Shown here in pieces: positions 51,806 to 62,790 of a DNA stretch of 64,000 bases (position 1 is the stretch's first letter; the number at the start of each line of letters is the position of its first letter). The stretch covers positions 2,911,740 to 2,975,739 of the forward strand of contig NZ_MTFE01000010.1 of assembly GCF_001953305.1 (NCBI RefSeq). The letters run 5' to 3'. The stretch is from Cnuella takakiae (lineage in GTDB: Bacteria > Bacteroidota > Bacteroidia > Chitinophagales > Chitinophagaceae). Under the pieces are notes generated by a model that searched no databases, was not told the DNA's origin, and was given only the letters and a program-made list of their open reading frames with translations. The translations under genes were made by a program, and so were the position numbers.

Positions 51806-52609
51806 TTAAAGTGCACGCAAGGAAGTGCGGAGCGATTTGGACCTGATTTCCTGGATATAACAGTGCACCTGGGCATCGGGTAAAACATTGCCAAGTTCCA
51901 GCACCCGCACACCCAGCGGGCTGAGCGAGTCCGCTGTAATATTTTCGGTGCGCAACAGGTGGCCGGCCTTATTCAGTATTTCTACCTGCACAATCACTTT
52001 ATCGATGGTAGAACGGGTGCCATTGAAAATACGTACCTGCCTGCTATCCCCCCTTTTTTCAGGTGCGGGAGCGCTTACCTCCACATCGTCCAGCAAACCT
52101 TTGGGCAGGGCTGCCCCGTTAGCGGTATTGGTTACGATATTCGTATCTGCTGCTGCAATATGCTCACGGGTGAGTGCATGCTGGTATTCATTTTCCACGG
52201 CATCTTCAAGTGCCGGACCGCTGCCCGGTTTGTGTGCAGCAATGGAAGGGTGCAGCCCCGACTGTCCATATGCACTCAGGTGCATGGTACTGATCATGAT
52301 TTGCAAAATGCCAATGGCTGCAAATACTGTAGCCACAAGGGAAAACAAGGATACCCAGGCCGTTGAAACCCGTTTATGGGGCCGCTTGGCCGAATCCTTC
52401 CTTTGCAGGGGCGGGAGCACAAAAACATGGGGTGGGACAGGAGCCGTTAATCGGTACACGGTACTTATCTTATGCCTGCGCGGCAGGGCAATAAATACAT
52501 TAGCCGCATGGTTTGCAGCTCCTGACTTAGGGAATATCTTGCCTTCAGCACGCTTGCCGATCCAGCCTGATGCAATTACCCGCTCCCGCAACCATTGAAC
52601 CCTGTTCAT
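51806..52609 (-). CDS. Single-pass membrane protein, unknown function
   Basis: 267 residues. A basic cytoplasmic N-terminal part (about 1-82, rich in Arg/Lys, with PPHVFVLPPLQRKD) is followed by one membrane helix at about 85-108 (WVSLFSLVATVFAAIGILQIMI) and an extracytoplasmic part. The last 100 residues have beta-strand-like sequence (RQVRIFNGTRSTIDKVIVQVEILNKAGHLL) resembling FxLYD/DUF-type Ig-like domains. It is divergent from gyrA with about 205 bp between the starts. I do not recognise the family. Confidence 0.7.
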   Translation of the reverse strand: MNRVQWLRERVIASGWIGKRAEGKIFPKSGAANHAANVFIALPRRHKISTVYRLTAPVPPHVFVLPPLQRKDSAKRPHKRVSTAWVSLFSLVATVFAAIGILQIMISTMHLSAYGQSGLHPSIAAHKPGSGPALEDAVENEYQHALTREHIAAADTNIVTNTANGAALPKGLLDDVEVSAPAPEKRGDSRQVRIFNGTRSTIDKVIVQVEILNKAGHLLRTENITADSLSPLGVRVLELGNVLPDAQVHCYIQEIRSKSLRTSLRAL

Positions 52610-52769
52610 AGTGCCCCCGTTTTAACAACTGGTATAAAGAAAATACTATGCCCATTGCCTAAACAGGGTTCCCGTTGGAACAATTAAATTTAACAGCAGC
52701 TTGCCTAAAGGATCAGCTAAATGTGGGTAAATAGACCTAAACTGTGCGGATATTTAGGCGGCAAAAAAG

Positions 52770-52777
52770 TATTTTTG
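52770..52777 (+). promoter_or_regulatory. -7 element for gyrA
   Basis: TATTTTTG, perfect TAnnTTTG, giving a leader of about 33 nt before ATG 52815. The leader contains repeated CTTTAAA and GCTTTA words; no -33 element is clear. Confidence 0.5.
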
Positions 52778-52814
52778 CAGGCCTTTAAATGGCTTTATAA
52801 AGCTTTAAAAACGA

Positions 52815-55430
52815 ATGGAAGATAATCTGCAACCGCAAGAAACTCAGGATAATAACCGGATTATTCCGGTAAATATCGAAGAGCAGATGAAAACGGCCTA
52901 TATCGACTACTCTATGTCGGTAATTGTAGGCCGTGCCCTACCTGATGTACGCGATGGTTTCAAACCCGTTCACCGCCGCATTCTCCATGCGATGAACGAA
53001 TTGGGTATGTACCACAACAAACCGCACAAGAAATCTGCCCGTATTGTGGGCGAGGTTTTGGGTAAATACCACCCACACGGCGACTCCTCGGTGTACGATG
53101 CAATGGTGCGTATGGCCCAGGAGTGGAGCATGCGCTACACCATCATCGATGGCCAGGGTAACTTCGGTAACCAGGATGGCGACGGTCCCGCTGCCATGCG
53201 TTATACCGAGGCCCGCATGGAAAAGATCACGGAGTATATGCTCCAGGATATTGATAAGGAAACAGTGGATTTCCAGCTCAACTTTGACGACTCGCTGGAA
53301 GAACCTACGGTAATGCCTACCCGTGTTCCCCAGTTGCTGGTAAACGGCTCCTCGGGCATCGCTGTGGGTATGGCCACCAACATGATGCCCCACAACCTCT
53401 CGGAGGTAATTGACGGCTGTCTGGCCTATATCGACAACCGCGAGATCACCATTGAAGAGCTGATGCAGTATGTAAAAGCCCCCGACTTCCCAACCGGTGG
53501 GGTTATCTACGGCATGGAAGGCATCAAGGCTGGCTACAACACCGGCCGTGGCCGCGTGGTGCTGCGTGGTAAAATGCAGGTGGAAACAAAGGCCAGCGGC
53601 CGCGAGCAGATCATCGTGACCGAAGTGCCCTACCAGGTAAACCGCGACGCCCTCTGCGACCGCATCGGGCAACTGGTTACCGACAAAACCATTGAAGGTA
53701 TTGCCCATATCAACAACGAATCGAACAAGAAGGAAGGCACCCGTATTGTAATGGACCTGAAGAGGGACGCTGTTGCCAACGTGGTGATCAACCAATTGTT
53801 TAAATACACCGAACTGCAAACCAGCTACGGCATCAACAACGTAGCCCTTGCAAAAGGCCGCCCCAAGATCCTCAACCTGAAGGACCTGATTTCGGAATTT
53901 ATCGAATTCCGCCATGAGGTGGTAGTGCGCCGCACCCAGTTTGAGCTGCGCGAAGCACAGAAGAAAGCCCATATCCTCCAGGGCTACCTCATTGCCCTCG
54001 ATCACCTCGATGAAGTAATTGCCCTGATCCGTGCTTCGGCTACACCCGAAGTTGCCCGCGAAGGCCTGATCAACGCAGGCTGGGGACTGGACGAGATCCA
54101 GGCACGTGCGATCCTCGAGCTGCGTTTGCAGCGCCTTACCGGCATGGAACGCGACAAGATCAAGGCCGAATTCGATGAACTGATGAAGCTGATCAACTAC
54201 CTGCAGGAACTGCTGGCCGACGAAGGCAAGCGGTACGAAGTGATCAAAACAGAACTGCAGGAAGTAAAAGATAAGTTTGGCGATGCCCGCAAAACCGAGA
54301 TCTCTTACCTCGACAACGAAGTAAGCATTAAGGACCTGATCAAGGAAGAAGATGTGGTGATCACCATCTCGCACCTGGGTTATATCAAGCGTACATCGGC
54401 TACCGAGTTCCGCTCGCAGAAGCGTGGCGGCCGCGGTGCCCGTGGCGCAGCTACCCGTGATGAAGACTTTGTAGAACACCTTTTTGTGGCCTCTACTCAC
54501 CATACCATGTTGTTCTTTACCGAGAAGGGCAGGTGTTACTGGCTGAACGTCTACCAGATTCCGGAAGGTGAAAAAACCGGCAAGGGCCGTGCTATTCAGA
54601 ACATGCTTCAACTGAGCCCGGATGATAAGATCCGTGCCATCATTGATATTCCTGACCTGCAGGACAGCGATTACGTGAACAGCCACGACATCATCCTGTG
54701 TACCAAGCAGGGAACCATTATGCGTACGGCGCTGGTTAACTTCAGCCGCCCCCGCACAACTGGTGTTAACGCCATTACCATTGTTGAAGGCGACCAGTTG
54801 CTGGAAGCCCGCCTGGCAGACGAGAACACCGAGATGATGATGGCCATTGCTTCGGGTCGCTCCATCCGTTTCCCTGTTGTTAAGGTTCGCCGCTCGGGCC
54901 GGGGCGCCATCGGTGTTCGAGGTATCGACGTAGATGAAACCCAGGATGAAGTAATTGGTATGATTTGTGTTAACCCCAGCACGCCCGACCGTACTGTACT
55001 GGTTGTGAGCGAAAAAGGCTTTGGTAAACGCACTTCTGTAGAAGAGTACCGCATTACCAACAGAGGCGGGAAGGGTGTAAAAACCATTTCTGTTACTGAA
55101 AAAACCGGTAAGTTGGTGGGCCTTTTGGATGTTGCCGACCAGGAAGACCTGATCATTACCTGTAAAAGCGGTATCACCATCCGCATGAAAGTGGCCGACA
55201 TTCGCGAGTTAGGCCGTGCCGCCCAGGGTGTAAAGCTTATCCGAATCGACGAAAAAGATAAGATAGCAGCCATCACCCGCGTAGATGTGCAGGATGAAGA
55301 TGAAGTGTTGGACGAAGCTACCGTAGCAGAAGTGGTTGCCGATATTCCTGAAGCCGATGTAGTGGCTCCGGACAATGCAACCGAAACAGAGGAAGGCGCA
55401 TCTAACGAAGAGCAAGGAGTTCAATCATAA
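52815..55430 (+). CDS. gyrA: DNA gyrase subunit A
   Basis: 871-residue type IIA topoisomerase subunit. The catalytic tyrosine is Y130 ([10 protein letters not shown]). In the quinolone-resistance region, [11 protein letters not shown] (85-95), Ser91 and Asp95 correspond to E. coli Ser83 and Asp87, both in the sensitive state. The GyrA box, which distinguishes gyrase from Topo IV, is present as [10 protein letters not shown] near residue 535, so negative supercoiling activity is expected. The beta-pinwheel C-terminal domain and an acidic tail follow. A TPR protein gene begins 22 nt downstream. Confidence 0.97.
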   Translation: MEDNLQPQETQDNNRIIPVNIEEQMKTAYIDYSMSVIVGRALPDVRDGFKPVHRRILHAMNELGMYHNKPHKKSARIVGEVLGKYHPHGDSSVYDAMVRMAQEWSMRYTIIDGQGNFGNQDGDGPAAMRYTEARMEKITEYMLQDIDKETVDFQLNFDDSLEEPTVMPTRVPQLLVNGSSGIAVGMATNMMPHNLSEVIDGCLAYIDNREITIEELMQYVKAPDFPTGGVIYGMEGIKAGYNTGRGRVVLRGKMQVETKASGREQIIVTEVPYQVNRDALCDRIGQLVTDKTIEGIAHINNESNKKEGTRIVMDLKRDAVANVVINQLFKYTELQTSYGINNVALAKGRPKILNLKDLISEFIEFRHEVVVRRTQFELREAQKKAHILQGYLIALDHLDEVIALIRASATPEVAREGLINAGWGLDEIQARAILELRLQRLTGMERDKIKAEFDELMKLINYLQELLADEGKRYEVIKTELQEVKDKFGDARKTEISYLDNEVSIKDLIKEEDVVITISHLGYIKRTSATEFRSQKRGGRGARGAATRDEDFVEHLFVASTHHTMLFFTEKGRCYWLNVYQIPEGEKTGKGRAIQNMLQLSPDDKIRAIIDIPDLQDSDYVNSHDIILCTKQGTIMRTALVNFSRPRTTGVNAITIVEGDQLLEARLADENTEMMMAIASGRSIRFPVVKVRRSGRGAIGVRGIDVDETQDEVIGMICVNPSTPDRTVLVVSEKGFGKRTSVEEYRITNRGGKGVKTISVTEKTGKLVGLLDVADQEDLIITCKSGITIRMKVADIRELGRAAQGVKLIRIDEKDKIAAITRVDVQDEDEVLDEATVAEVVADIPEADVVAPDNATETEEGASNEEQGVQS

Positions 55431-55452
55431 TAATAAAACAAACAACAACGAA

Positions 55453-56706
55453 ATGCGTAAACTGATCTTATCCGCATTGATGCTTGCCACCGGCGCCGGT
55501 GCTTTTGCCCAAAAGCTTTCCGATGTGGAAGACAAACTGAGCAAGGGCAAATACGATGAAGCCCGTGCCACCATCGACAAGATGATGGCCGATCCCAAGA
55601 ACCAGACCAATGCCAATGCATGGTATCGCAAGGGCAGCATCTATGGTCAGCTGGCAATGGATTCAACCAAGGCCGATCAGGCGCTGGCCAATCGTGCAGA
55701 AGCGCTCAATGCCTTCAAAAAGTACTACGAACTGGATCCCAAGAATGTACTGGGCCAGCTGGAGCAAAATGTAAGGATGTTCCAACTGTACGAAGGGCAC
55801 TACAATGCTGCTTTGGGCGAATACAACAAGCAGAACTTCGCCGGCTCTTTTGCCAACTTTAGCAAAGCGCTGGAAACAGAAGAATACATCAAGAGCAAGG
55901 GTTTTACCTACGGAGGCATCAACTTCCCCGCACTGGATACCAACCTCTACCTCAACACTGCAGCTACTGCATTGAAGGCCAAGATGGAAGATTCGGCGAT
56001 GAAGTACTATGCCAAGCTGGCGGATGCCAAGATTAAAAACGACCAGTTTATTGAAGTGTACCAGACCCTGGTAGATTATTATGGCCGTAAAGGCGATAAG
56101 GCCAACCAGATGAAGTACATGGAAATCGGTAAGGAGCTCTATCCCGGCAACGACTACTGGGTAGAAGCCGAACTGGAGCCTGTTCGCGATAACAAGCCCC
56201 AGCTGTTTGCCAAATACCAGGAACTGATTGGCAAAAACCCCGGTAGCTATTACCTGAACTACAACTACGCGGTTGAGCTGTTCAACTACATGTATGCCAA
56301 CGACCAGAAACCTGCAGATGCAGCTACTATTGAGCCGCTGGTAGAGCCTGCCATTGCTGCCGCCATCAAGGCGAACAGCAATGCCGATGCTAACTACCTG
56401 ATGGTGCGCTACATGACTGAAAAGATCTACCGTACCGAAGATGCCATGCGTGCCTTAAAAGGTACGGATGCCGCCAGCATCAACAAGCGTAAGAATTACG
56501 CTGCTGATATCAAGAAACAGTGGGCTGCCATGGCGCCTTATGCCGAAACAGCCTTTGCAGCTTACGAAGGCAAAAAAGACCTGAAAGGTTTTGAAAAAGG
56601 CAACTTCAAGAATGTGAGCAATGTACTTACCGATTATTACGGTATGCAGAAAAACGAAGCCAAGGTAAAAGAATACCAGGATCGTTTGAAAGCAGCTGGT
56701 ATGTAA
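55453..56706 (+). CDS. Secreted TPR protein downstream of gyrA
   Basis: 417 residues from ATG 55453, with signal peptide 1-19 (MRKLILSALMLATGAGAFAQ). The rest is helical with TPR-like pairs: LSKGKYDEARATIDKMMADPKNQTNANAWYRKGSIYGQL, EALNAFKKYYELDPKN and NAALGEYNKQNFAGSFANFSKALE. Composition is rich in Ala, Lys and Tyr, consistent with a well-expressed envelope protein. The 22-nt gap suggests read-through from gyrA, and a terminator follows at 56725. A specific function is not visible. Confidence 0.88.
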   Translation: MRKLILSALMLATGAGAFAQKLSDVEDKLSKGKYDEARATIDKMMADPKNQTNANAWYRKGSIYGQLAMDSTKADQALANRAEALNAFKKYYELDPKNVLGQLEQNVRMFQLYEGHYNAALGEYNKQNFAGSFANFSKALETEEYIKSKGFTYGGINFPALDTNLYLNTAATALKAKMEDSAMKYYAKLADAKIKNDQFIEVYQTLVDYYGRKGDKANQMKYMEIGKELYPGNDYWVEAELEPVRDNKPQLFAKYQELIGKNPGSYYLNYNYAVELFNYMYANDQKPADAATIEPLVEPAIAAAIKANSNADANYLMVRYMTEKIYRTEDAMRALKGTDAASINKRKNYAADIKKQWAAMAPYAETAFAAYEGKKDLKGFEKGNFKNVSNVLTDYYGMQKNEAKVKEYQDRLKAAGM

Positions 56707-56724
56707 TCAAATTGTCTTTATAGT

Positions 56725-56754
56725 AAAAAGGCTCCTGAAAAGGAGCCTTTTTTA
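56725..56754 (+). terminator. Intrinsic terminator after gyrA-TPR unit
   Basis: AAAAAGGCTCCT (56725-56736), GAAA tetraloop, exact complement 56741-56752, ending in a T-run. The remaining gap to 57039 (about 285 bp) shows no open frame, hairpin or repeat that I can support. Confidence 0.9.
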
Positions 56755-57039
56755 TTTAGGTAATTGCCTCGTCCTAAAATAAGTTGCCACAAGAGATGAT
56801 TTACATGAGTAATCCTGGTGTTTAGGAATATTGCAAGCGATTCAGAAAGCCTACCATTTTGCCTTCAGTTGCAAGTAGTAGATGAACGCTAAACTGTAAA
56901 CCTTTCTCGAAGCAGTTCAAGATCAGGTAATGGTTACAGAAGTTATATCCAGTGTATTAAAGGACAATTCTCCTTTAGCAAGTCTTATAGAATATTATTG
57001 ACCAACCGAAACCTTGATAACCTTTTAAAGATTGTAGCC

Positions 57040-57774
57040 CTAAATGATAAAGTTCACTACCATCTTACCGCCATAATTACCCCAGTTACGTAGTACTTTG
57101 TCCAATTGTTGATGCAGTTCTACTTTGTTGGTCTTTTTGCCTTTTCCTACAGGTGCTTTTACGGCAGAAAGGTTAACGCCGTTTACTTCAACCTTGGTGG
57201 CAAACCAGGTTGCATGGAGTCTTGGAATACCCATACCCAGGATCAAACCGGGAAGGCCGTGAATGCTTTCGGGACCGCCGGGCACCATGATTTCATCGGT
57301 ATAAAAAGCAAATACACCCACGCTGTCGTCAAGTATACCCACAGCTTTACGGCATTCGAAACCGGCAATCACCCTGGTGTCTGCAGTTAGCTTCCACTTG
57401 ATGCGGGCAAGGCTGTCCTCTACCTGGAAGGTCTCTTCAAATACAGGCTTCAGGCTGTTCACCTTACCTGTTTTGAAATTGGTATATACCTGGTTTTTTG
57501 TTTCACTGATGTCCATAAAACCTTGCTTCTTGCCGGGCAACTCCCTGCCCGGTTTGAAAAGCGACTGGCTGGTATCAGCCACCATATCAAAGTAACTGAT
57601 ATTGGCTGCGGGCATCTTATCCTTAATCCAATCGTACCATTCCTGGTCTATTTCCTTTGCCAGCTGGTGTATGTAAATGGTCTTTTCATATTCCACTTTA
57701 ACGGAGCTGAAAAAATGCTGCTGGCTTTTTGCAAACAAGGGCAGCAGGAAAAAAAATATAAGGATCCGTTTCAT
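57040..57774 (-). CDS. GLPGLI family protein
   Basis: 244 residues with signal peptide 1-18. The name-giving motif is present as ESIHGLPGLILGMG near 185, preceded by AGFECRKA and VFAFYTDEIMVPGGPE, as is standard. The protein family is confined to Bacteroidota and has no known activity; it is periplasmic or outer-membrane-associated. It follows the large beta-barrel gene by 41 nt, the usual pairing of GLPGLI with outer-membrane beta-barrel proteins. Confidence 0.93.
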   Translation of the reverse strand: MKRILIFFFLLPLFAKSQQHFFSSVKVEYEKTIYIHQLAKEIDQEWYDWIKDKMPAANISYFDMVADTSQSLFKPGRELPGKKQGFMDISETKNQVYTNFKTGKVNSLKPVFEETFQVEDSLARIKWKLTADTRVIAGFECRKAVGILDDSVGVFAFYTDEIMVPGGPESIHGLPGLILGMGIPRLHATWFATKVEVNGVNLSAVKAPVGKGKKTNKVELHQQLDKVLRNWGNYGGKMVVNFII

Positions 57775-57815
57775 GATTGTAATATTTAAAAAGGTCGGTT
57801 TGTGAATAGATGGTG

Positions 57816-60560
57816 CTATTGCCCGGGCATTTTGTTCAACGTGTACTCCAGTTTCAACATCACATAACGGCTTACCCGCTGGTAGCGCTGGTCGGTGATA
57901 AAGTTGCTGTTGATGGTACGTTCAAAGCCTCGGTTCTGGTTTAGGATGTCATTGGCATGTACCAGCATGCGGGTTTTCTTTTTCTTGTCCATCCAGCGGC
58001 TGAGCGTTGCATTCCAGTAGATGATATTGGTGTTTTGTGCAAATACGTCAAGACGCTGGCGCAGGTCGAAATTGGCATTGGTGCGCAGTTCTATACGCCC
58101 AGGGAAGGCCAGCATGCCTTCCACATCGCCGCCATAGGTAAAGTAGTTGATCTTTTGGTCGGGACGAAGGCTGGTGCGGCTCCAGTTGTAACCCAGGTTG
58201 GGACGAAAATAGATACTGCGCTTTTCGGAAATTTCATAGCGCAAACCAAACCCAACAGCCGGGTTTACATAAGTATTGCGGTTAGCCAACCCATTTACAA
58301 AATTGTTGTTGCGGCCGCCATTCATATTGCTGCTCAGCGAAACGATCCATTTCTTTTCTCCTTCTCCCAGGTTATAATCAAACCAGTAATGAAAATTACG
58401 GTTGCCGTTCACATTCACCGGCTGGGTGGTACGGCGTCCATTGGCATCAATGGTCACCTTGTTGGTGATGGCATTGTCCTGGAAGTTGGCGCCAAAACTC
58501 ATCCAAACACCTCTTTGCTTCAGCACTTTGTAGCTGTTGTAAAAGCCTTCAATACTGTGGTTGAAACCCACTTTGAGGTCAGGGTTGCCAATGATGATAT
58601 TCAGCGGATCGTTATTATCGCGGAGCGGTTGCAACTGGTTAATAGTAGGCTGCCGCGTGGTGCCCCGGTAATTAAGTGAAATACCACTCTGCTGCTTGGG
58701 ACTAAACCGAAAAGCCAGCTGCGGCATGAAGTTCAGGAAATTGTATACCCTGCGTTCGGCCTTGTCCTGGTTGTACAGGTTGAGGCGGGTAGTGGCAATA
58801 CCCGAACCTGCTGCAAAGCGGATCTTTTTGTGGTTGTACTTGCCAATCAGGGTGCCGTTGTGTGCATTTACATCCAGGTCAAAATTGTTGGAGAACAAGG
58901 GATTCAAGGTTTCATATTTGCCATTGTTTCCCCTTTCATACGTGTTGAACCGAGACACGGAGTTGTTGTTGTTAAATCCATATTCACCAACGATGGCCAG
59001 GCGGCTGTTGATGGGTTCACTGAAGGTGATCTTCCCGCCAAGGGTGCGGCTATTGCCATTATTAAGTTTTTGCTGGTCTATCTGTTCCACCTGCGATTCC
59101 ACACCATTGGTGTAAAAGCGGTTGGTAGCGCGCAGGTAATTTTCATTATTATCTTCAATCAATCCAAAGCGAAAAACTGCCAGCAGCAACCGGTCTTTCT
59201 TTTTGAACTGTTGGCGATAGGTCAGCTGGTTGTCCCACTTCAGCCTTAAAGCATCCGTGAGGTTATTGCGGTTGCTTTGGTTTACAAAAAGCTTTTCCTC
59301 CGTCAGCGATTCCGAATAGGTATCATTATCCGAAATATTGGTTTTTTGCGACCCGCTGACATTAAGCTTTAGGCTCCGCAGGGAGTCCAGCTTCCATTCG
59401 TATTTAAAACTCAGCGCATGCTGCCGCAACAATACCGTGTTGTCAGAGTACTGGTTGGTAAAGAAACTGGTATCGGGTAAAATGTTTTGAGTTAAAATAG
59501 AGCTGCGGTTGGTGGTGCCCAACTGGTTGAAGGTATAGGAACCATTCACACCCTGCCGGTCGGCATTCCAGCGATTGATGAACAGGCCACCTGCATTGTA
59601 GGCGGTAGGCAGGCCGCGCAGGTTCCAGTTGTCAAATTCATCGCTGTTGCCAAAAGAAAAATAATAGCCGCTGATCTCATCGTACTCGTAATCGTTTTCA
59701 ATACCCAACTTCTGCCGGTCCTGCCAGCTCAGGCTGCCAGTGCTGGTAGTGCTGCGGCCACCATACACCGACATTTTCTTTTTGCCTACAAAGCGGTTGT
59801 ACAAGGCTTTTACATCATGGTACTGGTTGAAGTTGGAGCCCGCTTCAGCTTTGCCAAAAGCTCCCCGTTTCTGGTCTTCTTTGAGTTTGATGTTGACAGT
59901 TTTGCCATCCTGCGCCGAGGTCATCCCCGTAATTTGCTGTTGCTCTGTTTTATTGTCAAAAATCTGCACCTTGTCCACTGCTTTTGCCGCAATATTCTGG
60001 GTGGCTACGGTGGGGTCGTTGCCAAAAAACTCTTCCCCGTCCACCAACACTTTAGACACCCGTTGACCCTGGGCTGTAATCTCGCCCCTGCTGTTTACCT
60101 GGAAGCCGGGCAATTTCTTCAGCAGTTCCTCCACCGTAGCGCCTTCCCGCACCTTGAAAGAGTCGGCAACAAATTCTGTTGTATCTCCTTTGATACGGAT
60201 AGCGCCTGCACTGCGCACCACTACTTCGGATAGTAATTTGCTCTTAAGGGTAAGCGATATTCTGCCTGCATCCGTCTGCTGGCCATCCTCCAGTGTATAT
60301 TGCTCGGCAAAATCGGCAAACTTGGGAAAGCTTACCAGCAGGGAATAGCGGCCTATGCCGGGTGCCTGAAGTAGAAAAGAGCCATCGGGAGCGCTGCGGG
60401 TAAAGCCATGTAGTACGCTGTCAGAAGCGCCCACCAGGGCTACAACGGCATTGCGCAAGGGCTTGTTTTCTAAAGTGTCGCGAACTTGTCCGCGGATACT
60501 GGTTTGGGAGAAACTTAAATGGCTAAGCAGCACGAAAAGGAGCAGGAAGATGTTCCGCAT
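57816..60560 (-). CDS. Outer-membrane beta-barrel (TonB-receptor-like) protein with CarboxypepD_reg domain
   Basis: 914 residues from ATG 60560 (MRNIFLLLFVLLSHLSFSQ, signal peptide). An N-terminal carboxypeptidase-regulatory-like domain (TSIRGQVRDTLENKPLRNAVVALVG) is followed by a plug-like part (GATVEELLKKLPGFQVNSRGEITAQGQRVSKVLVDGEEFFG) and a long OMP_b-brl_3-type barrel rich in aromatic and Asn residues. This type always occurs with GLPGLI partners in Bacteroidota; whether it transports a substrate is unknown. The extension back to 60650 has no conserved sequence and is rejected. Confidence 0.92.
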   Translation of the reverse strand: MRNIFLLLFVLLSHLSFSQTSIRGQVRDTLENKPLRNAVVALVGASDSVLHGFTRSAPDGSFLLQAPGIGRYSLLVSFPKFADFAEQYTLEDGQQTDAGRISLTLKSKLLSEVVVRSAGAIRIKGDTTEFVADSFKVREGATVEELLKKLPGFQVNSRGEITAQGQRVSKVLVDGEEFFGNDPTVATQNIAAKAVDKVQIFDNKTEQQQITGMTSAQDGKTVNIKLKEDQKRGAFGKAEAGSNFNQYHDVKALYNRFVGKKKMSVYGGRSTTSTGSLSWQDRQKLGIENDYEYDEISGYYFSFGNSDEFDNWNLRGLPTAYNAGGLFINRWNADRQGVNGSYTFNQLGTTNRSSILTQNILPDTSFFTNQYSDNTVLLRQHALSFKYEWKLDSLRSLKLNVSGSQKTNISDNDTYSESLTEEKLFVNQSNRNNLTDALRLKWDNQLTYRQQFKKKDRLLLAVFRFGLIEDNNENYLRATNRFYTNGVESQVEQIDQQKLNNGNSRTLGGKITFSEPINSRLAIVGEYGFNNNNSVSRFNTYERGNNGKYETLNPLFSNNFDLDVNAHNGTLIGKYNHKKIRFAAGSGIATTRLNLYNQDKAERRVYNFLNFMPQLAFRFSPKQQSGISLNYRGTTRQPTINQLQPLRDNNDPLNIIIGNPDLKVGFNHSIEGFYNSYKVLKQRGVWMSFGANFQDNAITNKVTIDANGRRTTQPVNVNGNRNFHYWFDYNLGEGEKKWIVSLSSNMNGGRNNNFVNGLANRNTYVNPAVGFGLRYEISEKRSIYFRPNLGYNWSRTSLRPDQKINYFTYGGDVEGMLAFPGRIELRTNANFDLRQRLDVFAQNTNIIYWNATLSRWMDKKKKTRMLVHANDILNQNRGFERTINSNFITDQRYQRVSRYVMLKLEYTLNKMPGQ

Positions 60561-60742
60561 TGGGAAGGCTTTGGTGTATAGTTTTGAGGGTGCAATCCTG
60601 CTGCAGTAGGCCAGACGGTGAGTTCCATTTTCCTGCCTGCTGCTGCGCATCTTAACCTATCTTCACTGCGTACCCAATTTACCAAAATAATCCGCATCGA
60701 AACGGTTGCGGCAACCTTTTACATAATCATAACAGCCAGGCC

Positions 60743-62719
60743 ATGAATGGTAATAATGAAGTACAACCGGTAGAAAAGCCACCGCGTTTTGAGGACCACA
60801 ACTTTGTGGATACTACCAAACCCGTCTGGAACTATTCCCTGCTTGATGCCGACGATATCCGAAACTTTCAGAACGGTACCCATTACCGCATCTATGAAAA
60901 GTTTGGTTCCAAGCCCTGGGAGGTGTTGGGAAAGGAAGGGTATTATTTTTGTGTGTGGGCACCCAATGCAACGGCGGTTTCGGTCATTGGCAATTTCAAC
61001 AAATGGAAAGAAGACCAGCACCCGCTGCATCCACGTTGGGACAAGAGCGGTATCTGGGAAGGGTTTATACCCGGTGTGGCAAAAGGTGAAGTGTACAAAT
61101 ACCATATCGTAGGGTTCGAGGGACGCATTACAAAAAAGGGCGACCCGCTCGCCAACTACTGGGAGCTAAGGCCCAATACGGCTACCATCACCTGGGAATT
61201 TGATTACGAGTGGCAGGACAAAACCTGGATGGAGAAACGCAGCCAACACAATGCCCTGGATGCACCCTGGAGTGTGTACGAATTGCACCTGGCAAGCTGG
61301 ATGCGCCCTGATCCAAACAACGAAGAGACCTATAACAGCTACCACTATATTGCCGAAAGGCTGGTGCCCTATATTAAGGAGATGGGCTTTACGCATGTAG
61401 AGTTTATGCCCGTAATGGAGTATCCTTTTGATGGCAGCTGGGGTTACCAGTGTACCGGCTATTTTGCCGCTACCTCCCGCTTTGGCGAACCCGAAGGTTT
61501 GATGTACCTGATTGACCAATTGCACCATGCAGATATCGGTGTCATCCTCGACTGGGTGCCCTCGCACTTCCCTGCCGATGCGCATGGCCTGTACATGTTT
61601 GATGGCACACATACCTACGAGTACGCCGATATGCGCAAGGGTTTCCACCCCGATTGGAACTCTTATATTTTTAACTACAAAAGGGGAGAGGTAAAATCTT
61701 TCCTGATCTCCAGTGCACGATTCTGGTTCGATAAATTTCATATTGACGGCATCCGTGTAGATGCAGTATCCAGCATGCTGAAACTGGACTATAGTCGTAC
61801 CCACGGACAATGGGAACCAAACGAATATGGTGGCAACGGCAACATCGAAGCCATTGCTTTTATCAAAGACCTGAACGAGACCATCTACCGCGATTTTCCT
61901 GATGTGCAAACCATTGCCGAAGAGGCAACCGACTGGCCCGGTGTATCACAGCCCACATCTGCTGGTGGATTGGGCTTTGGTATGAAATGGATGATGGGGT
62001 GGATGCACGATACGCTTAATTATTTCAAGTTTCATCCCTACCACCGCCAGCATCACCAGGACAAGTTTTCGTTTTCCATGATGTATTTCTACGATGAAAA
62101 CTTTATGCTGCCCCTCAGCCACGATGAAGTGGTTCATGGCAAAAGCCCGATGATCTATAAGATGCCCGGCGACGACTGGCAGAAGTTTGCCAACCTGCGC
62201 TCCCTGTATACGTATATGTGGACGCATCCCGGCGGCAGGCTTTTGTTTATGGGGAATGAAATCGGGCAAACGACTGAGTGGAATTACAAAAGTGAACTAG
62301 ACTGGGGCTTGCTCCGGTTTCCCGCACATGAAGGTTTGCGGCAATGCATTGCCGATCTGAACAAATTGCTGGTGGAGCAGCCAGCGCTTTACGCCAACCA
62401 GTTCAATATCCAGGGTTTCCAATGGATTGACCTGAGCCACCGGCCAGATTGTGTGTTGGTGTACCGCCGCAAGGGCAAGGAAAGTAAAGATGACCTCCTG
62501 GTTGTCCTGAACCTGAAACCCGAAGTGCGGTGGAATTGGGAAATTTACCTGGAAGGGAAAACCTATGCAACAGAAATATTCAACAGTGATCAGCAGCAAT
62601 ACTGGGGTACCGGCGATGTATTTAATACCGAGATCAAAAGCGAGCTGGTAGACGAAACATCAAAGACCTATAAGATGCTGGTAAACCTGCCGGCATTAAG
62701 TGCAGTGGTGTTGAAGTAG
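60743..62719 (+). CDS. glgB: 1,4-alpha-glucan branching enzyme
   Basis: 658-residue GH13 branching enzyme that puts alpha-1,6 branches in glycogen. A CBM48 domain (about 60-160, GYYFCVWAPNATAVSVIGNFNKW) precedes the barrel. Conserved regions: DWVPSHFPAD, nucleophile Asp in IDGIRVDAVSSML, acid Glu in IAEEATDWPG and LSHDEVVHGK. HPDWNSYIFNYKRGEVKSFLISSARFW is typical of the bacterial GlgB group. Length is shorter than E. coli GlgB because one N-terminal module is missing, as in many species. No other glg genes are adjacent. Divergent from the beta-barrel gene. Confidence 0.95.
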   Translation: MNGNNEVQPVEKPPRFEDHNFVDTTKPVWNYSLLDADDIRNFQNGTHYRIYEKFGSKPWEVLGKEGYYFCVWAPNATAVSVIGNFNKWKEDQHPLHPRWDKSGIWEGFIPGVAKGEVYKYHIVGFEGRITKKGDPLANYWELRPNTATITWEFDYEWQDKTWMEKRSQHNALDAPWSVYELHLASWMRPDPNNEETYNSYHYIAERLVPYIKEMGFTHVEFMPVMEYPFDGSWGYQCTGYFAATSRFGEPEGLMYLIDQLHHADIGVILDWVPSHFPADAHGLYMFDGTHTYEYADMRKGFHPDWNSYIFNYKRGEVKSFLISSARFWFDKFHIDGIRVDAVSSMLKLDYSRTHGQWEPNEYGGNGNIEAIAFIKDLNETIYRDFPDVQTIAEEATDWPGVSQPTSAGGLGFGMKWMMGWMHDTLNYFKFHPYHRQHHQDKFSFSMMYFYDENFMLPLSHDEVVHGKSPMIYKMPGDDWQKFANLRSLYTYMWTHPGGRLLFMGNEIGQTTEWNYKSELDWGLLRFPAHEGLRQCIADLNKLLVEQPALYANQFNIQGFQWIDLSHRPDCVLVYRRKGKESKDDLLVVLNLKPEVRWNWEIYLEGKTYATEIFNSDQQQYWGTGDVFNTEIKSELVDETSKTYKMLVNLPALSAVVLK

Positions 62720-62790
62720 TGGAGAAAAAATGATAACAGATTGTGGGCCTTCATTGCGAGGTGCCAGTTTTGGTTGGTGTTATGCAACAG

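Noticed and set aside
52938-54686. A 582-codon open frame on the minus strand opposite gyrA
   Set aside because: It is entirely within gyrA, which has every conserved motif; the antisense product shows no recognisable domain and begins and ends without context.
56755-57039. A degraded gene or insertion-sequence remnant in the gap after the gyrA-TPR terminator
   Set aside because: Stops occur in all frames and no protein-like stretch or terminal inverted repeat could be recognised.
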